A stretch of DNA of 7,901 nt from Gammaproteobacteria bacterium (GCA_026982145.1 JALSHQ010000398.1:1-7901); one strand, 5' to 3'. Counted from the first letter of the stretch, positions 1-6,995 are shown. Numbers and translations are program-made. Notes: generated from the letters alone by a model not told the origin.

Positions 1-922
1 CGGTAAGACCGTAAACATGATGGAGCTGATTCGTAACATCGCGATTGAGCATAGCGGTTACTCAGTATTCGCAGGCGTAGGTGAGCGTACGCGTGAAGGT
101 AACGATTTTTACCACGAAATGACCGAATCAAACGTCATCGACAAGGTATCACTGGTTTACGGGCAGATGAATGAGCCTCCAGGTAACCGTCTGCGTGTTG
201 CGCTGACCGGCCTGACCATGGCTGAGTACTTCCGTGACGAAGGCCGCGACGTACTGCTGTTCATTGATAACATCTATCGTTACACCCTAGCGGGAACCGA
301 AGTATCTGCACTGTTGGGTCGTATGCCTTCTGCGGTAGGTTACCAGCCAACGCTGGCGGAAGAGATGGGTGTTCTGCAAGAGCGCATCGCCTCTACCAAT
401 AAGGGTTCGATCACCTCCATTCAGGCGGTATACGTGCCTGCGGATGATCTGACTGATCCATCGCCTGCTACCACCTTCGCGCATCTGGATGCGACCGTTG
501 TACTCTCTCGCTCAATTGCTGAGCTGGGTATCTATCCTGCGATCGACCCGCTGGATTCCAGCTCACGCCAGCTAGATCCACTGGTGATTGGTCAGGAACA
601 CTACGATACCGCACGCGCAGTACAGGGTATTTTGCAGCGCTACAAAGAGCTGAAAGATATCATCGCGATTTTGGGTATGGATGAGCTCTCTGAAGAAGAC
701 AGGCAGACCGTTACTCGTGCACGTAAGATCCAGCGTTTTATGTCACAGCCTTTCTTTGTAGCGGAGATCTTTACCGGTGCACCGGGTAAATATGTTTCGT
801 TGAAAGACACCATCTCTGCATTCAAAGGCATTATCGCGGGTGAGTATGATCACCTGCCTGAGCAGGCATTCTACATGGTCGGCGTTATCGAAGAAGCGGT
901 TGAGAAGGCCAAAACTCTTTAA
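1..922 (+). CDS. atpD: F1F0 ATP synthase subunit beta, 5' truncated
   Basis: This is the catalytic beta subunit of the F1 sector, which makes ATP from ADP and phosphate on the cytoplasmic face of the membrane. The window opens inside the gene: reading frame 2 begins with Gly-Lys-Thr, the end of the Walker A loop, so about 154 N-terminal residues are missing and 306 remain. Visible landmarks are GERTREGNDFY, which carries the catalytic glutamate and arginine, the Walker B strand LLFIDNIYR, the nucleotide-contacting tyrosine in LGIYPAIDPLDS, and the DELSEED loop (bases 680-700) that contacts the gamma subunit. The C-terminus VEKAKTL aligns with the E. coli protein without gaps. The gene is followed by atpC after 32 bases, as expected for the end of an atp operon. 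Identification is essentially certain. The true start lies outside the window. Confidence 0.98.
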   Translation, partial: GKTVNMMELIRNIAIEHSGYSVFAGVGERTREGNDFYHEMTESNVIDKVSLVYGQMNEPPGNRLRVALTGLTMAEYFRDEGRDVLLFIDNIYRYTLAGTEVSALLGRMPSAVGYQPTLAEEMGVLQERIASTNKGSITSIQAVYVPADDLTDPSPATTFAHLDATVVLSRSIAELGIYPAIDPLDSSSRQLDPLVIGQEHYDTARAVQGILQRYKELKDIIAILGMDELSEEDRQTVTRARKIQRFMSQPFFVAEIFTGAPGKYVSLKDTISAFKGIIAGEYDHLPEQAFYMVGVIEEAVEKAKTL

Positions 923-954
923 ATAAACACGATTGCACAATGGTGGAATAAGTT

Positions 955-1374
955 ATGGCAATGACAATACATGTAGACATCGTAAGTGCCGAGAGCGAAA
1001 TTTTCTCTGGTACTGCCGAAATGGTCTTTGCACCGGGAGTAATGGGTGAGCTGGGGATTCTTCCTCGCCACGCCCCGCTGCTAACGCAGCTTAAGCCTGG
1101 TGAAGTGCGCGTTAAAAATGGCGACAGCGAAGAGTCTTTTTATGTCTCTGGCGGCATGTTAGAAATACAACCCCATGTGGTAACGGTGCTTTCTGATACT
1201 GCGGTGCGTGCTAAAGATATTGACGAGGCCGCTGCACTGGAAGCGAAACAGAAAGCTGAAGATGCGTTGCAAGATAAAACGTCGGAGTTCGAATATGCGA
1301 AAGCACAATCAGAGCTGGCGGAAGCGGTTGCCCAGTTGCAGGCGATCAAAAAACTGAAGAGCCGCGGCCGTTAA
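955..1374 (+). CDS. atpC: F1F0 ATP synthase subunit epsilon
   Basis: Epsilon is the central-stalk subunit that couples F1 to the c-ring and inhibits ATP hydrolysis. The 139-residue product has the normal length and architecture: an N-terminal beta sandwich (about residues 1-86, with GELGILPRHAPLL and the conserved YVSGGMLEIQPHVVTVLSDTA strand region) and a C-terminal two-helix hairpin rich in Ala, Glu and Lys (about 92-139). The chosen start gives MAMTIHVDIVSAE, which matches the MAMT start of the E. coli protein. It has only a weak GGTGGA ribosome binding site about 7 bases upstream, consistent with an operon-internal gene. It is the last gene of the atp operon and is closed by a hairpin terminator 33 bases downstream. 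Confidence 0.97.
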   Translation: MAMTIHVDIVSAESEIFSGTAEMVFAPGVMGELGILPRHAPLLTQLKPGEVRVKNGDSEESFYVSGGMLEIQPHVVTVLSDTAVRAKDIDEAAALEAKQKAEDALQDKTSEFEYAKAQSELAEAVAQLQAIKKLKSRGR

Positions 1375-1407
1375 CCGGGCAGCGCTTCAACAGAGATCGA
1401 AACCGAT

Positions 1408-1440
1408 AAAGGCCGTTTAATAGACGGCCTTTGTCGTTAT
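1408..1440 (+). terminator. Rho-independent terminator of the atp operon
   Basis: A perfect 9-base-pair stem (AAAGGCCGT at 1408-1416 with ACGGCCTTT at 1424-1432) encloses a 7-base loop and runs into the T-rich tract TTTGTCGTTATT. It begins 33 bases after the atpC stop and ends about 60 bases before glmU, so it should end atp transcription and leave glmU mostly dependent on its own promoter. Confidence 0.85.
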
Positions 1441-1501
1441 TGCTACATTATTTGTGACCACTCAGTAACTTACCCGGTTAGCTCGACAAAGAGAGATTTA
1501 G

Positions 1502-2866
1502 ATGGATTTAAGTGTCGTTATTCTAGCAGCAGGTCAGGGGTCGCGCATGCGCTCTAAACTCCCTAAAGTACTGCATAAACTTGCGCACAAACCGCTGTTG
1601 ACCCATGTCATCGATGTTGCTGAGAAGCTATCAGCACAAGATATTCATGTGGTTTACGGCCATGGTGGGGAGGTGGTTCGTGATGTGTTATCAGAGCGCA
1701 ACGTCAGCTGGGTAAAACAGGAAGAGCAGCTCGGCACAGGTCACGCAGTGGCGCAGGCTGTACCACACTTGAGCGATGACCACGTGGTGCTCGTGCTTTA
1801 TGGGGATGTTCCGCTCACAACAAAAGAGACGTTGCAGCAGTTGCTTGAACAGGTCTCAACAAAAAGCATGGGGTTGTTGACTGCTGTGCTTGAAAACCCA
1901 CACGGTTATGGTCGTATCGTGCGCAATAGCGATAACGTGGTGCAGTGCATTACTGAAGAGAAAGATGCTACAGATGAAATTCGAAAAATCAGAGAGGTCA
2001 ACACCGGCATTCTGGCAGCAGAGGGTGGCAAGCTTAAAGAATGGCTGGGTCGACTGAAAAACAATAACGCCCAAGGTGAATATTATCTCACGGATATTAT
2101 TGCGATGGCTGTTAATGATGGCATGGAAGTAAAAACTTCACATGCAGCGGCCGTCGAAGAGGTTGAAGGGATTAACAACCGCAACCAGTTAGCCAAAATC
2201 GAACGCTACTATCAGCGACAACAAGCAGAGCAATTAATGACAGCAGGCGTGACGATGAAAGACCCTGCTCGCTTTGACCTGCGCGGCACAGTTGAAACCG
2301 GGATGGATGTCACTATCGACATCAACGTCATTCTCGAAGGCGAGGTTGTGCTCGGGAATGATGTTGAGATTGGTGCAAACTGCCTGCTTCGCAACGTAAC
2401 ACTGGGTGATGGTTGCGTCATTCTCCCCAACAGCATCATAGAGAATGCACAGCTCGGCTGCCAATGTGCAATCGGCCCGTTCGCACGCATACGCCCCGAT
2501 ACAGTATTGGCAGACAGGGTTAAGATTGGTAATTTTGTAGAAGTAAAAAAAGCACATGTGGGTGAAGAGACAAAGATCAACCACCTCAGTTATGTGGGTG
2601 ACAGCATCATCGGCCGGGATGTCAACATCGGAGCCGGTGCCATCACCTGCAACTATGATGGTGCCAATAAACATATTACGGAGATTGGAGATGGTGCCTT
2701 TATCGGCTCCGATAGCCAGTTAGTTGCACCTGTAAAAATAGGCGCAGGGGCGACTATTGGAGCGGGCTCAACCATCACCACCGACACACCGGAAGATACC
2801 CTGACGCTGACGCGCAGCAAACAGCGCTCGGTTGACTCATGGGTGCGCCCACAAAAGAAAAAATGA
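1502..2866 (+). CDS. glmU: Bifunctional UDP-GlcNAc pyrophosphorylase / glucosamine-1-phosphate acetyltransferase
   Basis: GlmU acetylates glucosamine-1-phosphate with acetyl-CoA and then joins the product to UTP, giving UDP-GlcNAc for peptidoglycan and LPS in the cytoplasm. The 454-residue length is normal for the family (456 in E. coli). The N-terminal Rossmann-like uridyltransferase domain (about 1-225) has LAAGQGSRM at residues 8-16 with LPKVLH after it, QEEQLGTGHA near 73-82 and YGDVPL with the metal-binding Asp at 102. The C-terminal left-handed beta-helix (about 250-435) is built of hexapeptide repeats and carries the catalytic His at 361 in NHLSYVGD, followed by NIGAGAITCNYDGANK. The basic tail RPQKKK also fits. 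The start is supported by a GAGA-type ribosome binding site about 8 bases upstream. I see no convincing promoter in the 60 bases after the atp terminator, though one is expected there. glmS follows 46 bases later. Confidence 0.97.
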   Translation: MDLSVVILAAGQGSRMRSKLPKVLHKLAHKPLLTHVIDVAEKLSAQDIHVVYGHGGEVVRDVLSERNVSWVKQEEQLGTGHAVAQAVPHLSDDHVVLVLYGDVPLTTKETLQQLLEQVSTKSMGLLTAVLENPHGYGRIVRNSDNVVQCITEEKDATDEIRKIREVNTGILAAEGGKLKEWLGRLKNNNAQGEYYLTDIIAMAVNDGMEVKTSHAAAVEEVEGINNRNQLAKIERYYQRQQAEQLMTAGVTMKDPARFDLRGTVETGMDVTIDINVILEGEVVLGNDVEIGANCLLRNVTLGDGCVILPNSIIENAQLGCQCAIGPFARIRPDTVLADRVKIGNFVEVKKAHVGEETKINHLSYVGDSIIGRDVNIGAGAITCNYDGANKHITEIGDGAFIGSDSQLVAPVKIGAGATIGAGSTITTDTPEDTLTLTRSKQRSVDSWVRPQKKK

Positions 2867-2912
2867 CCAGCGGTGGGTTAAAGGTGACATTAGGTATACA
2901 AAGAGGTGAGCT

Positions 2913-4745
2913 ATGTGTGGAATAGTTGGCGCAATTGCAGAGCGTGATATTGTACCGATTCTACTGGAGGGATTAAGACGGCTCGAATATCGTGGCTATG
3001 ATTCTGCCGGTATTGCCGTGCTCAATCGCGATGGCCACATCGGTCGGGTACGCGCACCGGGCAAGATCAATGATTTAGTGGCCGTACTGGAGGGCGACCC
3101 GCAAAGCGGTGGCATCGGCATCGGCCACACCCGCTGGGCGACACACGGCAAGCCGACGACCGCCAATGCGCATCCACATGTCTGCCGCAAGGAAGTTGCC
3201 GTGGTGCATAACGGAATCATCGAAAACCACGAAGCGCTGCGTCGTACACAGAAAGAAGAAGGCTACGAATTCACCTCAGAAACAGATACTGAAGTGATTG
3301 TTCACATGATTCACCAATATATGGAACAAGGCAAGAGCATGCTTGAGGCGGTGTGCGCGTCAACAAAAAAACTTGAAGGTGCCTATGCACTGGGTGTTAT
3401 CAGCAATCTGGATGATGGCCGCCTCATCACTGCCAGGCTCGGCAGCCCATTAGTCATTGGGATTGGCATTGGCGAGCACTTTATCGCCTCCGATGTGGCT
3501 GCGCTACTCCCGGTGACACAGAAATTCATCTTCCTAAAAGATGGCGATGTGGCAGACATTACCAAAGATAAAGTGACCATCTATGATCTGGATGGCAATG
3601 TTGTTGAGCGCCCCGTCACCATTAGCCAGCTAACCGCAGACTCGGTGGGTAAGGGTGAATATCGTCACTACATGATGAAAGAGATTCATGAACAGCCCAA
3701 CGCCATTGCGGAAACCCTTGAAGGGCGCATCAGTAAAAAGCGTGTACTGGAAGAGGCCTTTGGCTTGGGTGCCAGTGAAATATTTGATCAAATCAAAGGT
3801 GTCCACATCATCGCCTGTGGCACCAGTTATCACGCAGGTATGATTGCTCGCTACTGGTTTGAGTCACTCGCAGGGGTGCCGTGCAGCGTTGAAGTCGCCA
3901 GTGAGTTTCGATATCGCTACCCGGTCGTGCGCAATAATTCATTGATCATCAGCATCTCTCAATCAGGTGAAACCGCAGATACATTAGCGGCGCTGGAAGA
4001 GGCAAAGAAGCGCGGCTTTGGCCATTCACTCGCGATCTGTAACGTGCCCGAGAGCTCGTTAGTACGTGAGTCCGATCTATTTTTGATGACGCGCGCCGGC
4101 CCCGAAATCGGCGTGGCATCAACCAAAGCCTTTACCACACAGCTAGTCTCACTGATGTTACTGGTGATCGTGTTGGGTCGCCGCCACGCGATGCCCGGCC
4201 ATGTTGAAGAGGCGTTAGTGAAACAGCTGATTTCACTGCCCGCCAAGGTTGAAGCTGTATTGGGGCTGGATGATAAAATCAAAGCGATTGCCGATCAGTT
4301 TGCAGACAAGCACAACGCCCTTTTTCTTGGTCGTGGCACACAATACCCGGTGGCGATGGAAGGGGCACTCAAGCTTAAAGAGATCTCCTATATTCATGCC
4401 GAAGCCTACCCCGCCGGTGAATTAAAACATGGCCCGCTGGCACTGGTCGATGCCGACATGCCAGTGATTGCCGTCGCGCCGAATAATGAACTGCTAGAGA
4501 AGCTTAAATCAAACCTGCAGGAAGTGAGCGCACGTGGCGGCCAGTTGCTGGTCTTTGCCGATGAGTCGATCCATGTTGAAACTGAAGAAGGGATCGAAGT
4601 GGTCGAGCTGGCATCAGTGGATGATGCCATCGCACCGATCGTCTACTCAGTGCCACTGCAACTGCTCTCCTACCACGTTGCCGTATTAAAAGGCACCGAT
4701 GTAGACCAGCCGCGCAATCTTGCAAAATCAGTCACGGTTGAATAA
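2913..4745 (+). CDS. glmS: Glutamine--fructose-6-phosphate aminotransferase (isomerizing)
   Basis: GlmS converts fructose-6-phosphate and glutamine to glucosamine-6-phosphate, the committed step into amino sugars. The 610-residue product matches the usual 609. After Met removal the N-terminal Cys of MCGIVGA is the glutaminase nucleophile. HTRWATHG (72-79), HNGIIEN (99-105) and TDTE (124-127) complete the class II amidotransferase domain. Two SIS sugar-isomerase domains follow, with CGTS (302-305), SQSGE (349-353), TRAGPEIGVASTKA, and the catalytic residues Glu490, His506 and Lys605 corresponding to E. coli Glu488, His504 and Lys603. The start is backed by AGAGGTG about 6 bases upstream. It lies 46 bases after glmU and is probably co-transcribed with it, as in E. 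coli, where small RNAs control glmS. The short leader has no room for a glmS ribozyme. No terminator is visible after the stop. Confidence 0.98.
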   Translation: MCGIVGAIAERDIVPILLEGLRRLEYRGYDSAGIAVLNRDGHIGRVRAPGKINDLVAVLEGDPQSGGIGIGHTRWATHGKPTTANAHPHVCRKEVAVVHNGIIENHEALRRTQKEEGYEFTSETDTEVIVHMIHQYMEQGKSMLEAVCASTKKLEGAYALGVISNLDDGRLITARLGSPLVIGIGIGEHFIASDVAALLPVTQKFIFLKDGDVADITKDKVTIYDLDGNVVERPVTISQLTADSVGKGEYRHYMMKEIHEQPNAIAETLEGRISKKRVLEEAFGLGASEIFDQIKGVHIIACGTSYHAGMIARYWFESLAGVPCSVEVASEFRYRYPVVRNNSLIISISQSGETADTLAALEEAKKRGFGHSLAICNVPESSLVRESDLFLMTRAGPEIGVASTKAFTTQLVSLMLLVIVLGRRHAMPGHVEEALVKQLISLPAKVEAVLGLDDKIKAIADQFADKHNALFLGRGTQYPVAMEGALKLKEISYIHAEAYPAGELKHGPLALVDADMPVIAVAPNNELLEKLKSNLQEVSARGGQLLVFADESIHVETEEGIEVVELASVDDAIAPIVYSVPLQLLSYHVAVLKGTDVDQPRNLAKSVTVE

Positions 4746-4776
4746 CCCCCGCCATTTAATGTTAGGAAGTTGCGTG

Positions 4777-5574
4777 ATGAAGAAACTCTTGGCCATCGCC
4801 ATGCTATTGCTGAGTAGTGCCACGAACGCAGACATCCTGAATGACTTAGCGGTCATCACACCGCTAGATGACACTGTGCGGGGCAAAGGGTTACACGGTG
4901 AACTGATAGCTGCCGTTGCGGTGGTGCCAAAATATTCAGGCTCAGAGACCTCATCAGCCACAGTGCTGCCGTTAATCAACATCAGCTACAACGACGCGCT
5001 CTATTTTAATGTTAGCCGCCTTGGTTACTGGTTACCGTGGCAAGCGCATAATAAAACGGTTCGCTTTGGCTTCTTGGCAGAACAGCAGCGCGGTTTCAAA
5101 GCCGGTGATGGCGCGTTATTACGCGGGCTTTCCGAGCGAAAGCCCGCCACCGAAGCGGGTTTTAACATCGCGTGGGACAGCCCTATCGGTTATCTTGATT
5201 TCGCCTACCTTAATGATGTTTCCAATACCCATAAAGGTTCGGCGGTAAAAGTGATGTTCTCCACCCGGCTGATCGAGCGAGGCAAGTTGTTTATTAAAGC
5301 GAGTGGTGGCTATGAGCGCATGAGTCAGCGCGCAGTGCAGTATTACTACGGCGTCAAAGCGAATGAAGTTACCGCAGTGCGCCCACTTTACGAGGCGAGC
5401 GATAGCACCATTCACACCTACTTCGCGCTGGATGCTCGTTACCGCATCAACAAGCAGTGGTCACTCAATGGCCGGCTTAGCAATAACAAACTGGGCCAAC
5501 AGGTCGAACGCAGCCCGATAGTCGATAAAACAAATGTCACCATCGTCTACCTTGCCGCAGGTTGGCATTTCTAA
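4777..5574 (+). CDS. MipA/OmpV family outer membrane protein
   Basis: The 265-residue product starts with a clear Sec signal peptide (MKKLLAIAMLLLSSATNA, cleavage predicted before Asp-Ile), has alternating aromatic and polar strands and ends in Phe, all typical of an outer membrane beta barrel. Family marks are the N-terminal VVPKYSGSE...VLPLINISY segment, the YYYGV ... RPLYEAS stretch, and the C-terminal RYRINKQWSLNGRL ... SPIVDK block. MipA in E. coli links the lytic transglycosylase MltA to PBP1B; OmpV-like relatives are less well understood, so the precise role here is inference. I chose the ATG at 4777 because AGGAAG (4764-4769) lies 7 bases before it and because it begins the signal peptide. 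The frame is open to an upstream ATG at 4720, which would overlap glmS and bury the signal peptide. It follows glmS by 31 bases, so read-through expression is likely. Confidence 0.82.
   Translation: MKKLLAIAMLLLSSATNADILNDLAVITPLDDTVRGKGLHGELIAAVAVVPKYSGSETSSATVLPLINISYNDALYFNVSRLGYWLPWQAHNKTVRFGFLAEQQRGFKAGDGALLRGLSERKPATEAGFNIAWDSPIGYLDFAYLNDVSNTHKGSAVKVMFSTRLIERGKLFIKASGGYERMSQRAVQYYYGVKANEVTAVRPLYEASDSTIHTYFALDARYRINKQWSLNGRLSNNKLGQQVERSPIVDKTNVTIVYLAAGWHF
5123..5163 (+). repeat. Three-strand inverted repeat inside the MipA-like gene
   Basis: GCGGGCTTTC (5123-5132) pairs perfectly with GAAAGCCCGC (5138-5147) over 10 base pairs around a 5-base loop. The second strand can instead pair with GCGGGTTTT (5155-5163) over 9 base pairs, one of them a G-U, around a 7-base loop. 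The two folds exclude each other. The sequence lies wholly within the reading frame and encodes part of RGLSERKPATEAGF. The base pairing is directly visible; any function is inference. Confidence 0.6.
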
Positions 5575-5615
5575 CAAAAGTGGCCACACAATTACACGAC
5601 GATAAGCAGTGGCAG

Positions 5616-5624
5616 TGATACAAT
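5616..5624 (+). promoter_or_regulatory. Extended -10 promoter in front of the tRNA-Arg locus
   Basis: TG-A-TACAAT is an extended -10 element (TGnTATAAT type, one mismatch in the hexamer) that ends 9 bases before the first tRNA-like sequence, close to where a tRNA promoter is expected. There is no convincing -35 hexamer at 16-18 bases upstream, which fits the extended -10 class. It would drive the broken copy and, by read-through, the intact tRNA-Arg. Confidence 0.5.
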
Positions 5625-5633
5625 ACCGGCCAC

Positions 5634-5700
5634 GCGCCCGTAGCTCAGCTGGATAGAGCGCCACCCTCCGGAGGTGGAATTAGTACAAACCCCGGTGGGC
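5634..5700 (+). pseudogene. Degenerate tRNA-Arg (CCG) lacking the T arm
   Basis: The first 28 bases are identical to the intact tRNA-Arg 151 bases downstream: 5' acceptor strand, D arm GCTC/GAGC and D loop. The anticodon arm is intact with loop CTCCGGA (anticodon CCG, 5668-5670) but its stem is CCACC/GGTGG (5661-5665 with 5673-5677) where the downstream copy has CACCC/GGGTG; both sides differ and pairing is kept. After 5677 the similarity stops: no TTCGAAT T loop, no T stem and no CCA end. TGGGC at 5696-5700 could pair with GCCCG of the 5' acceptor strand, but I regard that as probably chance. The retained pairing suggests this was once a working arginine tRNA gene that lost its 3' half, possibly during an integration event. 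A T-armless functional RNA is unlikely. Confidence 0.75.
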
Positions 5701-5746
5701 AATGGTTGTAGGAACAGTCAAAACAGCACTGACATTTTTAGGTGGA

Positions 5747-5771
5747 TGTTAGTGGGGAATGACCCATAACA
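5747..5771 (+). repeat. Hairpin between the two tRNA-Arg sequences
   Basis: TGTTA-G-TGGG (5747-5756) can pair with CCCA-TAACA (5763-5771) around the loop GAATGA, giving nine pairs with one bulged G. No T tract follows, so it is not a normal intrinsic terminator. It sits 13 bases before the intact tRNA and could mark a processing site or be an imperfect recombinase or protein binding site. Confidence 0.4.
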
Positions 5772-5784
5772 CCTTGATTTATAA

Positions 5785-5861
5785 GCGCCCGTAGCTCAGC
5801 TGGATAGAGCGCACCCCTCCGGAGGGTGAGGTCAGAGGTTCGAATCCTCTCGGGCGCGCCA
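5785..5861 (+). tRNA. tRNA-Arg (anticodon CCG)
   Basis: A complete 77-base cloverleaf can be drawn: acceptor GCGCCCG/CGGGCGC (5785-5791 with 5851-5857), D stem GCTC/GAGC, anticodon stem CACCC/GGGTG with loop CTCCGGA and anticodon CCG at 5819-5821, variable AGGTC, T stem AGAGG/CCTCT with loop TTCGAAT, discriminator G and an encoded CCA (5859-5861). It decodes CGG arginine codons. The sequence closely resembles the E. coli tRNA-Arg(CCG). No clear promoter lies directly upstream, so it probably depends on transcription from before the degenerate copy. Its 3' end appears to be the integration target of the adjacent recombinase. Confidence 0.97.
5819..5861. other. Predicted left attachment site (3' half of tRNA-Arg)
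   Basis: A tyrosine recombinase gene starts 153 bases after this tRNA and reads away from it, the usual arrangement when an element has integrated in a tRNA 3' end and rebuilt it. The core should therefore lie between the anticodon and CCA. Its exact limits cannot be set because the matching right-hand repeat is not in the window. Confidence 0.45.
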
Positions 5862-6014
5862 TCCTCTTCTCAGCCCCATCGGGGCAAAATCGGGACACTA
5901 CTAAAAAATCTCCTTTTCGGGGTTGCCTGCGTAACAGGCTTTCTCACTGCTTAGGGTATGTTTTTGCTATGCGCGCGCCACGCATTTACTTGTTTGGCAA
6001 CAGAGGAAAAAAGC
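5862..6014 (+). other. Integrase leader / element left-end region
   Basis: These 153 bases between the tRNA and the integrase contain two short hairpins: GCCCC/GGGGC around ATC (5873-5885), which is not followed by T residues, and GCCTG/CAGGC around CGTAA (5925-5939) followed by TTTCTC, which may weakly stop tRNA read-through. I see no convincing -35/-10 pair for the integrase and no gene. Recombinase arm-binding sites are expected here but I could not identify repeats that prove them. Confidence 0.4.
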
Positions 6015-6995
6015 ATGGCAACCATTTCAAAAACACCTGATGGCACCTATCGCGTCAAGATTCGTAAACAGGGTTATCCCACGGTCTCAAGAAATTTCAA
6101 TAAGAAAACATTGGCCCAACGCTGGGCACTACAGGTAGAAGCTGAAATGGTCAGAGGTCTCTTCATCTCAACCACGGAAGCAGAAACCACCACCATGATG
6201 GTGCTGTTTGATCGCTATTGTGACGAGGTTGCACCAACGAAAAAATCCTGCGAAGACATCTTATATCGTATCAAGCAGCTAAAAAGGCATTTTGGCCACT
6301 TAACCCTGGCAGGGCTGACTTCGCTGCTCATAAAAAAATATCGGGATGATCGCCTCAACACCGTAAAGCCTGAAACCGTTCGTAAAGATCTGGGAGTCTT
6401 GAGGCGGGTATTGGTTTTTGCACAAAAAGAGCTGGAGATCCATCTTCCCAAGGGTGACCCAATGCGCCTGGTGGTACTGCCCCCAAAGGCAAAAGGGCGC
6501 GAACGTCGCCTCTTACCCGGTGAAGAACAGCGGTTGATGAGTGTAGCGAAAGATTACGGTGGATATATCCCACACCTCATCCGCTTCGCACTCGAAACAG
6601 GCGCGAGGCGCGGCGAAATGATCGCGCTACGCTGGGAAGATGTGAGTTTTAAAAAATGTATCGCAACGCTACATGACACCAAAAATAGCGAAAAACGGGA
6701 GGTACCATTGTCATCAGCTGCCGCTGATGTGTTGCAAAAATTACCCCGTCACATCACCGGTAGGGTGTTTCCATTACGTGCTGATTCCGTGACTCAGGCG
6801 TTTACCCGCATCATCAGGAAAACCGGGATAAAAAACCTGCGCTTCCACGATCTGCGTCATGAAGCTACCACCCGGCTATTTGAGCGAGGGCTTTCGCTAA
6901 TGGAGGTTTCATCCATCACCGGACATAAAGATCTTGCGATGTTGAAACGCTATACCCATCTTAAAGCGGAGGATCTGGCGAAAAAACTGGGCTGA
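6015..6995 (+). CDS. int: Tyrosine recombinase / integrase, Rci-HP1-like
   Basis: This site-specific recombinase cuts and rejoins DNA through a covalent phosphotyrosine. The 326-residue product has an N-terminal arm-binding part (MATISKTPDGTYRVKIRKQ, about 1-50), a core-binding helical domain (about 62-150) and a catalytic domain (about 165-326). The full active site is visible: Arg198 in TGARRGE, Lys224 in DTKN, His278 and Arg281 in FHDLRHE, His304 in GHKD and Tyr313 in KRYTHL. The FHDLRHEA...LKRYTHL region resembles the shufflon recombinase Rci and the HP1 integrase group. The start at 6015 has AGAGGA 7 bases upstream; an ATG at 5958 in frame would add 19 residues with no ribosome binding site. 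Position next to tRNA-Arg argues for an element integrase over a shufflon invertase. The gene looks intact and probably active. Confidence 0.93.
   Translation: MATISKTPDGTYRVKIRKQGYPTVSRNFNKKTLAQRWALQVEAEMVRGLFISTTEAETTTMMVLFDRYCDEVAPTKKSCEDILYRIKQLKRHFGHLTLAGLTSLLIKKYRDDRLNTVKPETVRKDLGVLRRVLVFAQKELEIHLPKGDPMRLVVLPPKAKGRERRLLPGEEQRLMSVAKDYGGYIPHLIRFALETGARRGEMIALRWEDVSFKKCIATLHDTKNSEKREVPLSSAAADVLQKLPRHITGRVFPLRADSVTQAFTRIIRKTGIKNLRFHDLRHEATTRLFERGLSLMEVSSITGHKDLAMLKRYTHLKAEDLAKKLG

Noticed and set aside
2234..2674. A 146-codon minus-strand open frame opposite glmU.
   Set aside because: It lies wholly antisense to a strongly conserved gene, with no ribosome binding site and no recognisable domain; it follows from codon bias of glmU.
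2867..2912. Possible riboswitch or glmS ribozyme in the glmS leader.
   Set aside because: The gap is only 46 bases, too short for the ribozyme, which is known mainly from Gram-positive bacteria.
5119..5415. A 98-codon minus-strand open frame opposite the MipA-like gene.
   Set aside because: It is covered by a real gene with a signal peptide and family motifs on the other strand, and shows no start signals.
5580..5587. Perfect palindrome GTGGCCAC just after the MipA-like stop codon.
   Set aside because: Only 4 base pairs with no loop and no T tract; too short to be a terminator or a convincing operator.
5683..5705. Partial likeness to a shufflon sfx repeat (CCGGT core with flanking CAA and TGG) in view of the Rci-like recombinase.
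   Set aside because: Alignment to the sfx consensus I remember needs at least two indels, only one copy is seen, and no inverted partner was found in the window.
5971..5980. GCGCGCGCCA resembling the last bases of the tRNA (5852-5861) as a possible attachment repeat.
   Set aside because: Nine of ten matches in a low-complexity GC run, with no extension on either side; chance is the simpler explanation.
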